From contig JAFAVL010000690.1 in the NCBI GenBank assembly GCA_019242465.1, positions 1-11,464 on the forward strand: 11,464 bases of DNA, in the 5' to 3' direction. The number at the start of each line of letters is the position of its first letter. Within the stretch, counting starts at the first letter, position 1. A model generated the notes under the pieces. That model saw nothing but the letters and a program-made list of their open reading frames with translations, was not told the DNA's origin and made no database searches. Origin of the DNA: Chroococcidiopsidaceae cyanobacterium CP_BM_RX_35. GTDB taxonomy: Bacteria > Cyanobacteriota > Cyanobacteriia > Cyanobacteriales > Chroococcidiopsidaceae. Below are positions 1 through 6,722 of this stretch, in pieces. Position numbers and translations under genes: made by a program.

Positions 1-1017
1 ATAAATTTCTGTAGAGTGTACCACGATTAACCGAAGTCTTTTCCAGATGTCTCGATTCTTTGCCTCCTCGTGCCAAGTGCGCAACAGACCAAGAAAGTCC
101 TCAGCTAGGTCGGGATATTGGAACACTCGGTCAATGTCATCTAAAGCCAGCACCAAAGGTTGCGCTGTTTCAGCTAGTAGATATTGCTCAAAGTAAGCCT
201 TGCAGCTGATTTTACTGCCAAAAATCTCATCCCAATAGTTAGCTAACTGATTAGGCAGTTGCAGTCCTAGTCCCACATTTACACAAAACCAGCGCAGAAA
301 TTTATCCAAATCTTGGAAAATTCTGCTATCGGCTAGCTGAAAGCTTAAAGGCACTGTGCCACAGCCCTGCTTTGCTGATTGAACCAGAATCCTAGCCATT
401 AGTGAAGTTTTACCCGTCTTCCGAGGGGCTTTGATTCGGATCAGGGCACCCGGCTTCAAAATCGTTTCGTAACAACGAGATTCTATGGGTGGTCGTTCTA
501 CATATAGAGCCGAAGCTAGATCGACTTGCCCTTCTGGCAGTTCTGGCTCTGTCCCTGACAAGGATAGGTCGTCGAGACTGCCTAAAATTGGAGCTGCAGA
601 TGTCGATTTATCGCGGACTGGGCTCTGGTCCTCGGTACTGCCATCATAGATAAAAACGTCAGCATTGACCGTCTCCCCTAACACTGCTCCTGCCGCTGGA
701 ACTTGAGCAGAGCGTTGGATTTCTGGCAATGGTGTTTGGGCAGTGCCAGAAGCAGAAAGTCTTTCTCTACGCTCCAAGGCTGCTCGGAAAGTCTTCTTGC
801 TGACTTTCTCTTCTAATCCCCTAGAGAGTAGTTCCCATAAGGAAGCACCAACTGCCTTAACATGTGCATCAGAACAGAAGCAATCCTGCGCAATTTGCTC
901 ATACTTCTGACCTGACCATGTACCTCGAAATATAGTTGCTTGTAGAGTACTCAAGTGCTTACCTATCTTCGCAAACACTAAAGCATCAGCAATTGCTAGT
1001 GCTTCTTCGACATCCAT
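1..1017 (-). CDS. VMAP-type N-terminal HTH plus AAA-like P-loop ATPase (C-terminus off the left edge)
   Basis: Open frame of 339 codons from ATG 1017, running off the window edge without a stop. An in-frame TAG at 1047-1045 lies upstream and ATG 1017 is the first Met; no clear Shine-Dalgarno is visible. Residues 1-85 (MDVEEALAIADALVFAKIGK onward, then SGQKYEQIAQ and VKAVGASLWELLS) match the helical/HTH segment I recognise at the N-terminus of cyanobacterial vWA-MoxR-associated (VMAP) proteins. Residues 90-165 are a low-complexity Ser/Pro/Glu linker. From about 170 an AAA-like domain (AAA_35 type) begins: Walker A-like APRKTGKTS at 197-205, Walker B-like LVLALDDIDR at 288-297, and a sensor-like strand ending VVHST near 332-336. 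In this family the phosphate loop usually reads GPRKMGKTS, so the G-to-A change at 197 is mild. The family is often linked to regulatory or conflict modules in multicellular bacteria. That role here is inference, because any C-terminal effector is outside the window. It is divergent from the sigma-like gene at 1622. Confidence 0.85.
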   Translation of the reverse strand, partial: MDVEEALAIADALVFAKIGKHLSTLQATIFRGTWSGQKYEQIAQDCFCSDAHVKAVGASLWELLSRGLEEKVSKKTFRAALERRERLSASGTAQTPLPEIQRSAQVPAAGAVLGETVNADVFIYDGSTEDQSPVRDKSTSAAPILGSLDDLSLSGTEPELPEGQVDLASALYVERPPIESRCYETILKPGALIRIKAPRKTGKTSLMARILVQSAKQGCGTVPLSFQLADSRIFQDLDKFLRWFCVNVGLGLQLPNQLANYWDEIFGSKISCKAYFEQYLLAETAQPLVLALDDIDRVFQYPDLAEDFLGLLRTWHEEAKNRDIWKRLRLIVVHSTEIY

Positions 1018-1098
1018 TGATTCACTAAATCCAAGACTTAGTATCTAGCCTGCTAGAGATTCACTATCTGTCCATATTACTTCATGCCTGATTATTTA

Positions 1099-1183
1099 TC
1101 CTACTTAATCCTACTTTTTGTTATTCGCTTTACACTACTTCAAAAAAAACTAGTTAAGATGCTTACTTTTTCCTACTTTTTTT
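1099..1183. repeat. Cluster of CCTACTT / CTTACTTTTT boxes
   Basis: Seen directly: CCTACTT at 1100-1106, CCTACTTTTT at 1110-1119, CACTACTT at 1133-1140, CTTACTTTTT at 1162-1171 and CCTACTTTTTTT at 1172-1183. The first two are 10 bp apart, as are the last two. Read on the minus strand they are AAGTAGG boxes 80-165 bp upstream of the ATPase start, so they are well placed as operator or activator sites for that gene. Confidence 0.5.
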
Positions 1184-1334
1184 AATCGTTCAAATTGTAT
1201 CAGTGGCTCACACCATCCTCGGAATCCTGAAATCCTGACTGAGACTGTAGCGTATCGTGTAGCTCTAATTAGAAGTGGTATTAGGTGATCTGTAACAAGA
1301 CAATTTTTCTCTCATCCTGCTGGAAAACTTTGTA

Positions 1335-1383
1335 TAAATCTCGCGTAGAGAGTAGTAAATCTATAGAAGATGTATGTAAATCT
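1335..1383 (+). repeat. Three TAAATCT iterons at 21-bp pitch
   Basis: TAAATCT occurs at 1335-1341, 1356-1362 and 1377-1383, each start exactly 21 bp from the last, about two helical turns. All are in the same orientation and each follows a GTA-containing flank. A relaxed copy, TAAAATCT, lies at 1414-1421, out of phase. Same-face spacing of direct repeats is typical of cooperative binding by a regulator. No binding protein is known from the sequence. Confidence 0.5.
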
Positions 1384-1478
1384 TACCTAATCTGCCTTTT
1401 TATAACTTTTTTGTAAAATCTTGAAAATAAAATGCGGGTAAAGACGCGTGCTTTTTCCAACTTTTTCTGATTGCTTAA

Positions 1479-1497
1479 ACTGCCAATTATCGGCAGT
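1479..1497. promoter_or_regulatory. Palindrome ACTGCC-N7-GGCAGT
   Basis: Two perfect 6-bp arms (1479-1484 and 1492-1497) separated by 7 bases, 125 bp before the sigma-like gene. There is no T-tract, so it is not a typical terminator. A dyad of this geometry could be an operator, but 6-bp arms can arise by chance. Confidence 0.3.
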
Positions 1498-1621
1498 ATT
1501 AATGCAATACCTGATGAGAATTTGAGCATTCGATAGAAGGGATGATTGTTTTTCTCTAGCGCCAGATTTAGTTGATAAAAATCAGTTTTAACAATTAACT
1601 CATCATCTCTGGGAGCGTTCT

Positions 1622-2293
1622 ATGGAAGTATGTAGCAAAAGCTTTGGGCTTGTAAAAGAAATTGAGGAGCAGATAGTTCAGCTGGTGGCAGAAGCTTGTA
1701 AACATAAACCCAGTAGTAATGAGCGCCAGAGAGTTTTAACCCAGATAATCCGACTGATTATCAAATCAGGCAAACTTTGGAAAGACAATTCTCCTTACTA
1801 TGAAGACGCACTGCAACAAACCTGGATTTACTTCTGCCGCAATCTTTGTGAAGCAACGACAGGTGACAAGTATGACCCGAATCGAGGTAGCCCGATCACT
1901 TGGCTCAATGCCTACCTGAAGCGGCGACTTCAAGATGGTCACATTCAAGCAAAGTTTAAGCAAGCCCAATCTGCTGTCAAGAAAATTTTGGCAACGGATG
2001 AACTGGTGGATTTGATGGAGATGCTAGAAGCACCTCCAGATATTCCGCCAATTCTGGAAACTACAAGGCAATGGGTTCAGACAGATCCAGATGGTGAATT
2101 ACGCCGCACCCATATCCAAGGACGAGCAGACGTAACTTGTCAAGCCTTGATCTTACAACGGTTACCGCCAGAAACTCAGTGGGAAAAGTTATCTAGCCAG
2201 TTTGGTCTAGCGGTTCCAACTTTGAGCAGTTTCTATCAGCGACAGTGTATTCCTCGTCTGCGAGAGTTTGGCAAATTGCAAGGATATCTGTAG
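1622..2293 (+). CDS. Sigma-70-family-like protein (divergent, short)
   Basis: 223 aa. The start is well supported: GGGAG at 1611-1615 sits 6 bases before ATG. Residues about 35-110 look like sigma region 2, with the helix YYEDALQQTWIYFCRNL (59-75) followed by YDPNRGSPITWLNAYLKRRL (84-103); the D-x-x-R-G-S-x-x-T-W pattern resembles the region 2 core of ECF-like factors. Residues 172-216 resemble region 4 with a helix-turn-helix (LILQRLPPETQWEKL, then SSQFGLAVPTLSSFYQRQ and IPRLREF). There is no transmembrane segment or anti-sigma partner next to it. Cyanobacteria encode many such short sigma-like proteins, often beside VMAP/AAA-like genes. Whether it works as a true sigma factor or only as a DNA-binding regulator is not decidable here. 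Likely partners are the divergent ATPase and the repeat-rich DNA between them. Confidence 0.78.
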   Translation: MEVCSKSFGLVKEIEEQIVQLVAEACKHKPSSNERQRVLTQIIRLIIKSGKLWKDNSPYYEDALQQTWIYFCRNLCEATTGDKYDPNRGSPITWLNAYLKRRLQDGHIQAKFKQAQSAVKKILATDELVDLMEMLEAPPDIPPILETTRQWVQTDPDGELRRTHIQGRADVTCQALILQRLPPETQWEKLSSQFGLAVPTLSSFYQRQCIPRLREFGKLQGYL

Positions 2294-2320
2294 ATACTTG
2301 ACAGTCAAGATAGATAAAGA
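2294..2320. other. 27-bp convergent gap with a 13-bp palindrome
   Basis: Between the sigma-like gene and rnj lies CTTGAC-A-GTCAAG (2297-2309), perfect 6-bp arms around one base. There is no T-tract on either side, so a bidirectional intrinsic terminator is possible but unsupported. Confidence 0.3.
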
Positions 2321-4087
2321 TTAAGACGCGACCTGAGCGGCAGTGCGACGTCGCCTTCTGCCGTCCATAGTTTTAATCGGTTCGTCTGGTGTTTGCAACA
2401 ACAGGGTGACTGATGGCTGACACTGTAGTTCGCGCCGTAGTGATCGCTGGAGTTCTCGCTCTAGTTGGACTCGGAGTCCAGCCCAATCTATTTCCACCTG
2501 ATCGCCATTAAAAGCTTGGGCAAAATTGCTAAAGCGCTCACTTAAGACGACTTCAATTCGCTCTTGAACCCACTTTTGCAGTAGCGAATGCTCTATCGTC
2601 GTGACCACACCCTGTAAGTGAGTTTCAGGCTTAGCCAGCAGCTTACCCTGCCAGTCCACTGCTGCCGCTACTATCACAATGCCTTCTTCTGCTAAATGCT
2701 GCCGCTCCTTGAGAACCTGACCGCTCACCATGCCAGAGCCAGAACCGTCCACCAGTTCAATGCCAGAGGGAACTTTACCAGCGACGCTAATAGCAGCTTC
2801 TGACACTTCAACGACATCACCATTCTGGATAATAACCATGTTTTCTGCTGGGATACCCATACTTTGGGCTGTCTGGGCATGCTTGATCAACATCCGATGC
2901 TCTCCATGCACTGGCAAGAAGAACTTAGGACGTGTCAAGGCAATCATCAGCTTTTGATCTTCTTGGCAACCATGACCGGATACGTGGATTCCTTGCTCTC
3001 GACCATAGACGACCTTAGCTCCCTGCATCATCAATCGATCTATAGTATTGACTACAGCAATTGTATTGCCTGGAATTGGGTTGGCTGAAAACACGACTGT
3101 ATCTCCCTCGCGAATCTTGAGATGAGGATGTTCACCCCTAGAAATCCGCGTCATTGCTGACATCGGCTCTCCTTGAGAGCCAGTTGTCAGAATCAAGACA
3201 TTCTCATCTGGCAAGTGGCGGATCGCCTGCAAAGGCTGTAGGAGATTATCCTCACACTTGATATAACCAAGATTGCGAGCATGAGCGATCACGTTGAGCA
3301 TCGAGCGCCCTACCACTGATACGGCACGTTTGTGCTTCTTCGCCAGCTCCAGAATCATGTTGATCCGATGTACTGAAGAAGCAAAGGTCGTGACAAACAG
3401 CCGTCCTTGAGCTTGACCGAAAACCCGGTCAAGATTAGGATAAACCGAACGTTCAGAAGGAGTGTGTCCTGGAATTTCTGAGTTGGTCGAATCGCTAATT
3501 AGGCAAAGTACGCCCTTTTCGCCGTGTTCTGCCAACCTTTGCACATCGAAAAATTCGCCATCAACTGGTGTGAAGTCAAACTTAAAATCACCCGTATGGA
3601 TAACCACCCCCGCTGGGGTATGCAGTGCAATGGTGAAGCTGTCAGCAATTGAGTGTGTGTTCCGGATATATTCTACGAGGAATGACTTGCCAATCCGCAC
3701 CAAATCGCGAGGACGAACAGTTCTCAGTTCAGTGCGATCACGCACTCCCGCTTCCTCCAATTTGCCTTCCAGCATCGCCATTGCTAATCTGGGACCGTAA
3801 ATAACTGGAATCTCAAACTGCTTTAGGTGAAACGCAATTCCGCCAATGTGGTCTTCATGCCCGTGGGTAACGATCATGCCCTTAATTTTGTGGCGGTTCT
3901 CTCGCAGGTAAGTCATATCGGGCAGCACAATATTGACTCCGTGCATCCCGTCAGTAGGAAAAGCTAGCCCTGCATCTAAAAGGACTATCTCGTCTTCATA
4001 CTCGAAAACGCAGGTATTTTTGCCAATTTCATGAAGTCCACCCAGAGGAATAATTTTGAGGGTAGGTAATGATTCTTTTTTACTCAT
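2321..4087 (-). CDS. rnj: Ribonuclease J (metallo-beta-lactamase / beta-CASP)
   Basis: 588 aa, full length for the family. RNase J is a cytoplasmic 5'-to-3' exo- and endoribonuclease acting in mRNA decay and rRNA maturation. The N-terminal beta-lactamase fold starts LKIIPLGGLHEIGKN (10-24). The Zn ligand motif HGHEDH is at 75-80, further metal-site residues are near H145 and in HTGDF (164-168), and the beta-CASP region carries SDSTNSE (198-204), HVSGHG (368-373) and LPVHGEHRML (391-400). The C-terminal domain (about 450-570) ends in a basic GRRRRRTAAQVAS tail, usual in cyanobacteria. The start is supported by AAGGAGA (4097-4091) just upstream, a rather short spacing. It is the last of three minus-strand genes, 263 bp after dapA, so it may have its own promoter. 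It converges on the sigma-like gene with a gap of only 27 bp. Confidence 0.97.
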   Translation of the reverse strand: MSKKESLPTLKIIPLGGLHEIGKNTCVFEYEDEIVLLDAGLAFPTDGMHGVNIVLPDMTYLRENRHKIKGMIVTHGHEDHIGGIAFHLKQFEIPVIYGPRLAMAMLEGKLEEAGVRDRTELRTVRPRDLVRIGKSFLVEYIRNTHSIADSFTIALHTPAGVVIHTGDFKFDFTPVDGEFFDVQRLAEHGEKGVLCLISDSTNSEIPGHTPSERSVYPNLDRVFGQAQGRLFVTTFASSVHRINMILELAKKHKRAVSVVGRSMLNVIAHARNLGYIKCEDNLLQPLQAIRHLPDENVLILTTGSQGEPMSAMTRISRGEHPHLKIREGDTVVFSANPIPGNTIAVVNTIDRLMMQGAKVVYGREQGIHVSGHGCQEDQKLMIALTRPKFFLPVHGEHRMLIKHAQTAQSMGIPAENMVIIQNGDVVEVSEAAISVAGKVPSGIELVDGSGSGMVSGQVLKERQHLAEEGIVIVAAAVDWQGKLLAKPETHLQGVVTTIEHSLLQKWVQERIEVVLSERFSNFAQAFNGDQVEIDWAGLRVQLERELQRSLRRELQCQPSVTLLLQTPDEPIKTMDGRRRRRTAAQVAS

Positions 4088-4350
4088 TTGTCTCCTTGAA
4101 TAGTTTCTACTACTACAATGAACGTTTTAAACAAAGCCCACAGTGACGACGGTCCAGTACTAGCTGAATCTCAATCAGATGTTTATTTAACGATTGCCTT
4201 TACACAGATTGCTCACACAATTTTGGATTGAAGAATTGTCAGTCTTAGATCAACTACATACCTAAATCTAGGGAGCCAGAACGGATAACTTTGGGGCTTT
4301 CTTTTAGATGCTTTAATCCAAAATCTAAAATCCAAGATTCTTTAATTGTC
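4088..4350. other. 263-bp gap between dapA and rnj (rnj leader and repeats)
   Basis: No gene is seen. On the minus strand it is the dapA 3' region and the rnj 5' leader. It holds an AAGGAGA Shine-Dalgarno for rnj (4091-4097), three ATCYAAA-type heptamers (4316-4336), and an 8-bp inverted repeat TTTTAGAT (4302-4309) / ATCTAAAA (4323-4330) with a 13-base loop. I find no T-tract terminator after dapA and no convincing promoter for rnj, so both read-through and a separate promoter remain possible. Confidence 0.5.
4316..4336 (+). repeat. STRR-like heptamer triplet (ATCCAAA-ATCTAAA-ATCCAAG)
   Basis: Three back-to-back heptamers, consensus ATCYAAA, at 4316-4322, 4323-4329 and 4330-4336. Short tandemly repeated repetitive (STRR) heptamers of this kind are known in intergenic regions of filamentous cyanobacteria. 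The array is short, just downstream (minus strand) of the dapA stop. Confidence 0.5.
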
Positions 4351-5244
4351 CTAAATGATAGCCAGCTCTGTCAGCACCAGCTTTAGGGTTTGACTCACCG
4401 ATTCTGAAGCTTCCCCAAGCGGTAGACGAGTAGAGCCAACCTCCCAGCCTTTAAGTTTGAGTGCAGTTTTAATGGGAATCGGATTTGTGCTAACAGACAA
4501 CAAAGCTTTGAACAACGGGAAGCATTGGAGGTGAATCTGAGTCGCAATTTGCATTTTACCTGTTGTGAATGCTTGAATCATCTGTTGGATTTTTGTTCCC
4601 ACCAGGTGACTTGCCACACTAACTACACCTGTACCACCTACAGCTAATAATGGCAGTGTGAGAGAGTCATCGCCAGAATAAAGATGGAATTCTTTTGGAG
4701 TTAGACGACGAATTTCACTTGCCTGATCTAAATTGCCACTTCCTTCCTTAATCCCCACAATGTTACTAATTTCAGCTAGACGAGCGACAGTTTCCGGTAG
4801 CAGGTTCTGACCAGTGCGACTCGGGATGTTGTATAACAAGATGGGTAAATCGGGGCAGGCGAGTGCCACTGCCTTAAAATGCTCGTAGAGTCCCAATTGA
4901 GGTGGCTTATTGTAGTAAGGGACGACCTGTAGTGATCCATCTAATCCCATTCTAGCTGCTTTTTGGGTAGCTGCGATCGCCTCCTTTGTTGAATTTGACC
5001 CCGTCCCAGCAATCACCTTAGCTTTTGACGCTACTGCCTGATGCACTACCCGAAACAACTCATATTGCTCTTCCCATGTTAGAGTCGGTGATTCCCCAGT
5101 TGTCCCACAAACAACTAAAGTATCCGTCCCATGCTCTACCAAGTGAATAGCCAATTTCTCTGCCAGTGCAAAACTGACATTCCCATCTTCCTGAAACGGC
5201 GTCACCATAGCCGTTAAAACCCGTCCAAAATCCACTACCCTCAT
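4351..5244 (-). CDS. dapA: 4-hydroxy-tetrahydrodipicolinate synthase
   Basis: 297 aa, full length. It condenses pyruvate with L-aspartate-4-semialdehyde to 4-hydroxy-tetrahydrodipicolinate, the first dedicated step to diaminopimelate and lysine, in the cytoplasm. Hallmarks of the (beta/alpha)8 aldolase family are all present: GTTGE at 47-51 (pyruvate/proton relay Thr), YYNKP at 110-114, YNIPSRTG at 138-145 (Tyr138, Arg143 for the semialdehyde carboxylate), Schiff-base Lys166 in GIKEGSGN, and the late GGTGVVSV glycine stretch at 203-210. The start ATG is preceded by AAAGGAA with short spacing, and [12 protein letters not shown] (6-17) is the normal beginning of cyanobacterial DapA. It follows asd with a 25-bp gap on the same strand, so the enzyme making its substrate is encoded in the same transcript. 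It contains the window's one HIP1 octamer (4973-4980). Confidence 0.98.
   Translation of the reverse strand: MRVVDFGRVLTAMVTPFQEDGNVSFALAEKLAIHLVEHGTDTLVVCGTTGESPTLTWEEQYELFRVVHQAVASKAKVIAGTGSNSTKEAIAATQKAARMGLDGSLQVVPYYNKPPQLGLYEHFKAVALACPDLPILLYNIPSRTGQNLLPETVARLAEISNIVGIKEGSGNLDQASEIRRLTPKEFHLYSGDDSLTLPLLAVGGTGVVSVASHLVGTKIQQMIQAFTTGKMQIATQIHLQCFPLFKALLSVSTNPIPIKTALKLKGWEVGSTRLPLGEASESVSQTLKLVLTELAII
4973..4980. repeat. HIP1 octamer GCGATCGC
   Basis: One perfect HIP1 palindrome inside dapA. HIP1 is over-represented in many cyanobacterial genomes. Only this copy is seen in 11.5 kb, a low density compared with HIP1-rich strains. Confidence 0.6.
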
Positions 5245-5269
5245 TCTTCCTTTGTGTCTTTAGCAGTTT

Positions 5270-6355
5270 TTAGCTAGAAACAGCCATTTGAGCTTGCGCT
5301 CTTGAGTCGGAGGCGACTCCGGCAAAGCGTTGAGCTGGCTGGAGCAGGTTTTTTGCCGCTAGCAACTCCGCTATCTGTACCGCATTCAATGCCGCTCCTT
5401 TACGGATTTGATCTCCACACAGCCACAGTTCTAACCCACAGGGATGAGAAATGTCCTGACGGATTCTACCCACTAAAACTTCATCTTGACCCGTAGCTTC
5501 AATTGGCATAGGGAAGTGATTTGCGCTCCTGTCTTCCACTATTCTGACACCAGGAGCAGATCTGAGAATCTCTTTCGCTGCCTCTACATCTAACGGTGTC
5601 TCAAATTCCAAGTTAATTGCTTCTGAATGCGCCCGGAGGACGGGAACCCGAACACAAGTTGCCGTAATTCTCAGATCTGCTATACCAAAAATTTTGCGCG
5701 TCTCATTCACCATTTTCATCTCTTCCTCACAATATCCCAAGTCGTTTAATGGAGAATTGTGGGGAAACAGATTAAATGCCAAAGGGTAGGGAAATACTTC
5801 CGTTGCCGGGGGCTTTCCTTGTAAAATAGCGTGCGCTTGGGTTTTAACTTCCTCCATTGCCCTAGCACCTGCCCCACTGGCTGACTGGTAGGTTGCTGCG
5901 ACAATCCGTTTAACCACTCCGACCCGATGCAGTGGCCAAACTGCTACCGCCATTAGGATTGTAGTGCAGTTGGGATTAGCAATAATGCCTTGGTGGTGAT
6001 TGAGCGCCTCTGGATTCACCTCTGGCACCACTAAAGGGACTTGTGCTTCAAGGCGAAACGCACTGGAATTATCAATGACTATTGCACCAGCAGCTACAGC
6101 AACCGGAGCCCACGTCTTGGATGTGGAACTTCCTGCTGAAGCTAAGACCAAGTCTACGTTAGCAAATGAGTGATCGCTTACTGGCTCTACTGGCAATTTT
6201 TCACCTTGAAAACATAGCATTCGCCCGGCACTCCGAGGTGATGCCAAAAGCTTTAAATCTGCTAAGGGAAAGCTGCGGTTTTGCAGCAATTCCAAAAGTT
6301 CTACGCCAACAGCGCCAGTCGCCCCTAAAATAGCAACACGATAAGATTTTTGCAA
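5270..6355 (-). CDS. asd: Aspartate-semialdehyde dehydrogenase (TTG start)
   Basis: 361 aa from TTG at 6355. It reduces L-aspartyl-4-phosphate with NADPH to aspartate-4-semialdehyde, the branch point to lysine/diaminopimelate, threonine and methionine. Visible in order (361-aa numbering): NADP-binding GATGAVG 11-17; SAGSSTSKTWAP 73-84; DNSSAFR 95-101; the active-site loop ANPNCTT 126-132 with nucleophile Cys130; QSASGAGARAMEE 157-169; RVPVLRAHSEA 236-246 with substrate Arg236 and acid/base His243; C-terminal GAALNAVQIAELL. Start choice: a GTG at 6370 would add five residues (MEEVN), but its own sequence overlaps the Shine-Dalgarno AGGAGG (6366-6361), which lies 5 bases before TTG. The TTG product begins MQKSYRVAILGATGAVG, as in cyanobacterial homologues. 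It is the first gene of asd-dapA, 25 bp before dapA, behind a strong promoter. The C-terminal 20 residues (AGVASDSRAQAQMAVSS end) are a variable tail. Confidence 0.96.
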   Translation of the reverse strand: MQKSYRVAILGATGAVGVELLELLQNRSFPLADLKLLASPRSAGRMLCFQGEKLPVEPVSDHSFANVDLVLASAGSSTSKTWAPVAVAAGAIVIDNSSAFRLEAQVPLVVPEVNPEALNHHQGIIANPNCTTILMAVAVWPLHRVGVVKRIVAATYQSASGAGARAMEEVKTQAHAILQGKPPATEVFPYPLAFNLFPHNSPLNDLGYCEEEMKMVNETRKIFGIADLRITATCVRVPVLRAHSEAINLEFETPLDVEAAKEILRSAPGVRIVEDRSANHFPMPIEATGQDEVLVGRIRQDISHPCGLELWLCGDQIRKGAALNAVQIAELLAAKNLLQPAQRFAGVASDSRAQAQMAVSS

Positions 6356-6360
6356 ATTTA

Positions 6361-6366
6361 CCTCCT
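6361..6366 (-). promoter_or_regulatory. Shine-Dalgarno AGGAGG that decides the asd start
   Basis: On the minus strand the order is GTG-GAGGAGG-TAAAT-TTG. AGGAGG ends 5 bases before TTG 6355, ideal spacing. The alternative GTG 6370 has no upstream Shine-Dalgarno (GCTAAAGTGA precedes it). Confidence 0.7.
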
Positions 6367-6395
6367 CCACTCACTTTAGCTAAAATTGTTAATTT

Positions 6396-6424
6396 TTTAT
6401 AATCAAAATTTAAATCATTGACAA
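6396..6424 (-). promoter_or_regulatory. Sigma-70-type promoter for asd-dapA
   Basis: Minus strand TTGTCA (6424-6419), exactly 17 bases, then TATAAA (6401-6396), one mismatch to TTGACA and one to TATAAT. The -10 is about 40 bases before TTG 6355, giving a leader of about 35 bases that includes AGGAGG. It is embedded in AT-rich DNA, so chance matches are easier, but spacing and both boxes agree. Confidence 0.65.
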
Positions 6425-6522
6425 CAATATATATTACTCAGCAGATTTAACTTAAATAATTAGACTTAATGTCGCAATCCTTTTTAATAATTGGTTGAGG
6501 TTCTAGCTGAGATTAGAATTTA

Positions 6523-6531
6523 TGGTATAGT
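6523..6531 (+). promoter_or_regulatory. Candidate extended -10 promoter for tig
   Basis: TGGTATAGT, a TGN extension followed by TATAGT (6526-6531). No good -35 sits 17 bases upstream (CTAGCT at 6503-6508), as is common for extended -10 promoters. It would give a leader of about 185 bases to the tig ATG. Confidence 0.4.
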
Positions 6532-6584
6532 GTTGCTCCGCCACCCTAAAACCCGATATAACAGAAGGTAATGCTCTCTTCTCT

Positions 6585-6635
6585 CGTGATTGTGGAGCCT
6601 GCAACAAACTTTGGTTGTAAGACTAGAATATCACG
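6585..6635 (+). promoter_or_regulatory. Nested inverted repeats in the tig leader
   Basis: Outer arms CGTGAT (6585-6590) and ATCACG (6630-6635) enclose inner arms GCAAC (6601-6605) and GTTGT (6614-6618) with an 8-base loop (one G-T pair). Together they could fold the leader into a stem with an internal hairpin. I recognise no known riboswitch class. Confidence 0.3.
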
Positions 6636-6722
6636 GAAAGGGCGAACCCGCCTAACTGATACGGCATGTACCATTGGGAAAAAGGGTCAAAAAGTTGATT
6701 GTCTGAACAGATCAAAGTGCTC

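Larger units (their letters stand above)
1018..1621. promoter_or_regulatory. 604-bp AT-rich intergenic regulatory region between the divergent ATPase and sigma-like genes
   Basis: No gene is visible here. It lies between two divergent starts, so it must hold at least two promoters, but I cannot assign convincing -35/-10 pairs. It contains several ordered repeats: CCTACTT boxes (1100-1183), two copies of CTTTTTCCWACTTTTT (1166-1181 and 1451-1466), three TAAATCT at exact 21-bp pitch (1335-1383), ATCCTGA twice 8 bp apart (1224-1238), and ACTGCC-N7-GGCAGT (1479-1497). The density of spaced repeats suggests binding sites for a dedicated regulator, possibly the adjacent sigma-like protein. That link is inference. 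Confidence 0.55.
6371..6722. other. Divergent asd/tig intergenic region with both promoters and a long tig leader
   Basis: No gene is seen. The asd promoter lies at 6396-6424 (minus) and a candidate extended -10 for tig at 6523-6531 (plus). The remaining roughly 185 bases before the tig ATG form a leader with nested inverted repeats (6585-6635). A TTG-initiated 8-codon extension of tig (6699) lies in the last part but is not favoured. Confidence 0.55.

Noticed and set aside
1570..1600. Promoter TTGATA-N17-TTAACT for the sigma-like gene
   Set aside because: The -10 match is weak and would leave a very short leader; AT-rich DNA gives many such matches.
2730..3800. Plus-strand open frames opposite rnj
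   Set aside because: They lie antisense to conserved RNase J catalytic sequence and have no recognisable domains.
4302..4330. Intrinsic terminator after dapA
   Set aside because: The stem is all A/T-rich with a 13-base loop and no T-tract follows on the minus strand.
5270..6370. asd starting at GTG 6370 (366 aa)
   Set aside because: The GTG sits at the edge of the GGAGGAGG Shine-Dalgarno and has no ribosome site upstream; TTG 6355 fits spacing and homologue starts better.
6540..6700. tRNA or known small RNA gene upstream of tig
   Set aside because: No cloverleaf arms, T-loop GTTCRA signature or recognised RNA family sequence was found.
6699..6722. tig starting at TTG 6699
   Set aside because: It adds MSEQIKVL ahead of the conserved MKVTQEKLPASQ start, with no better Shine-Dalgarno.
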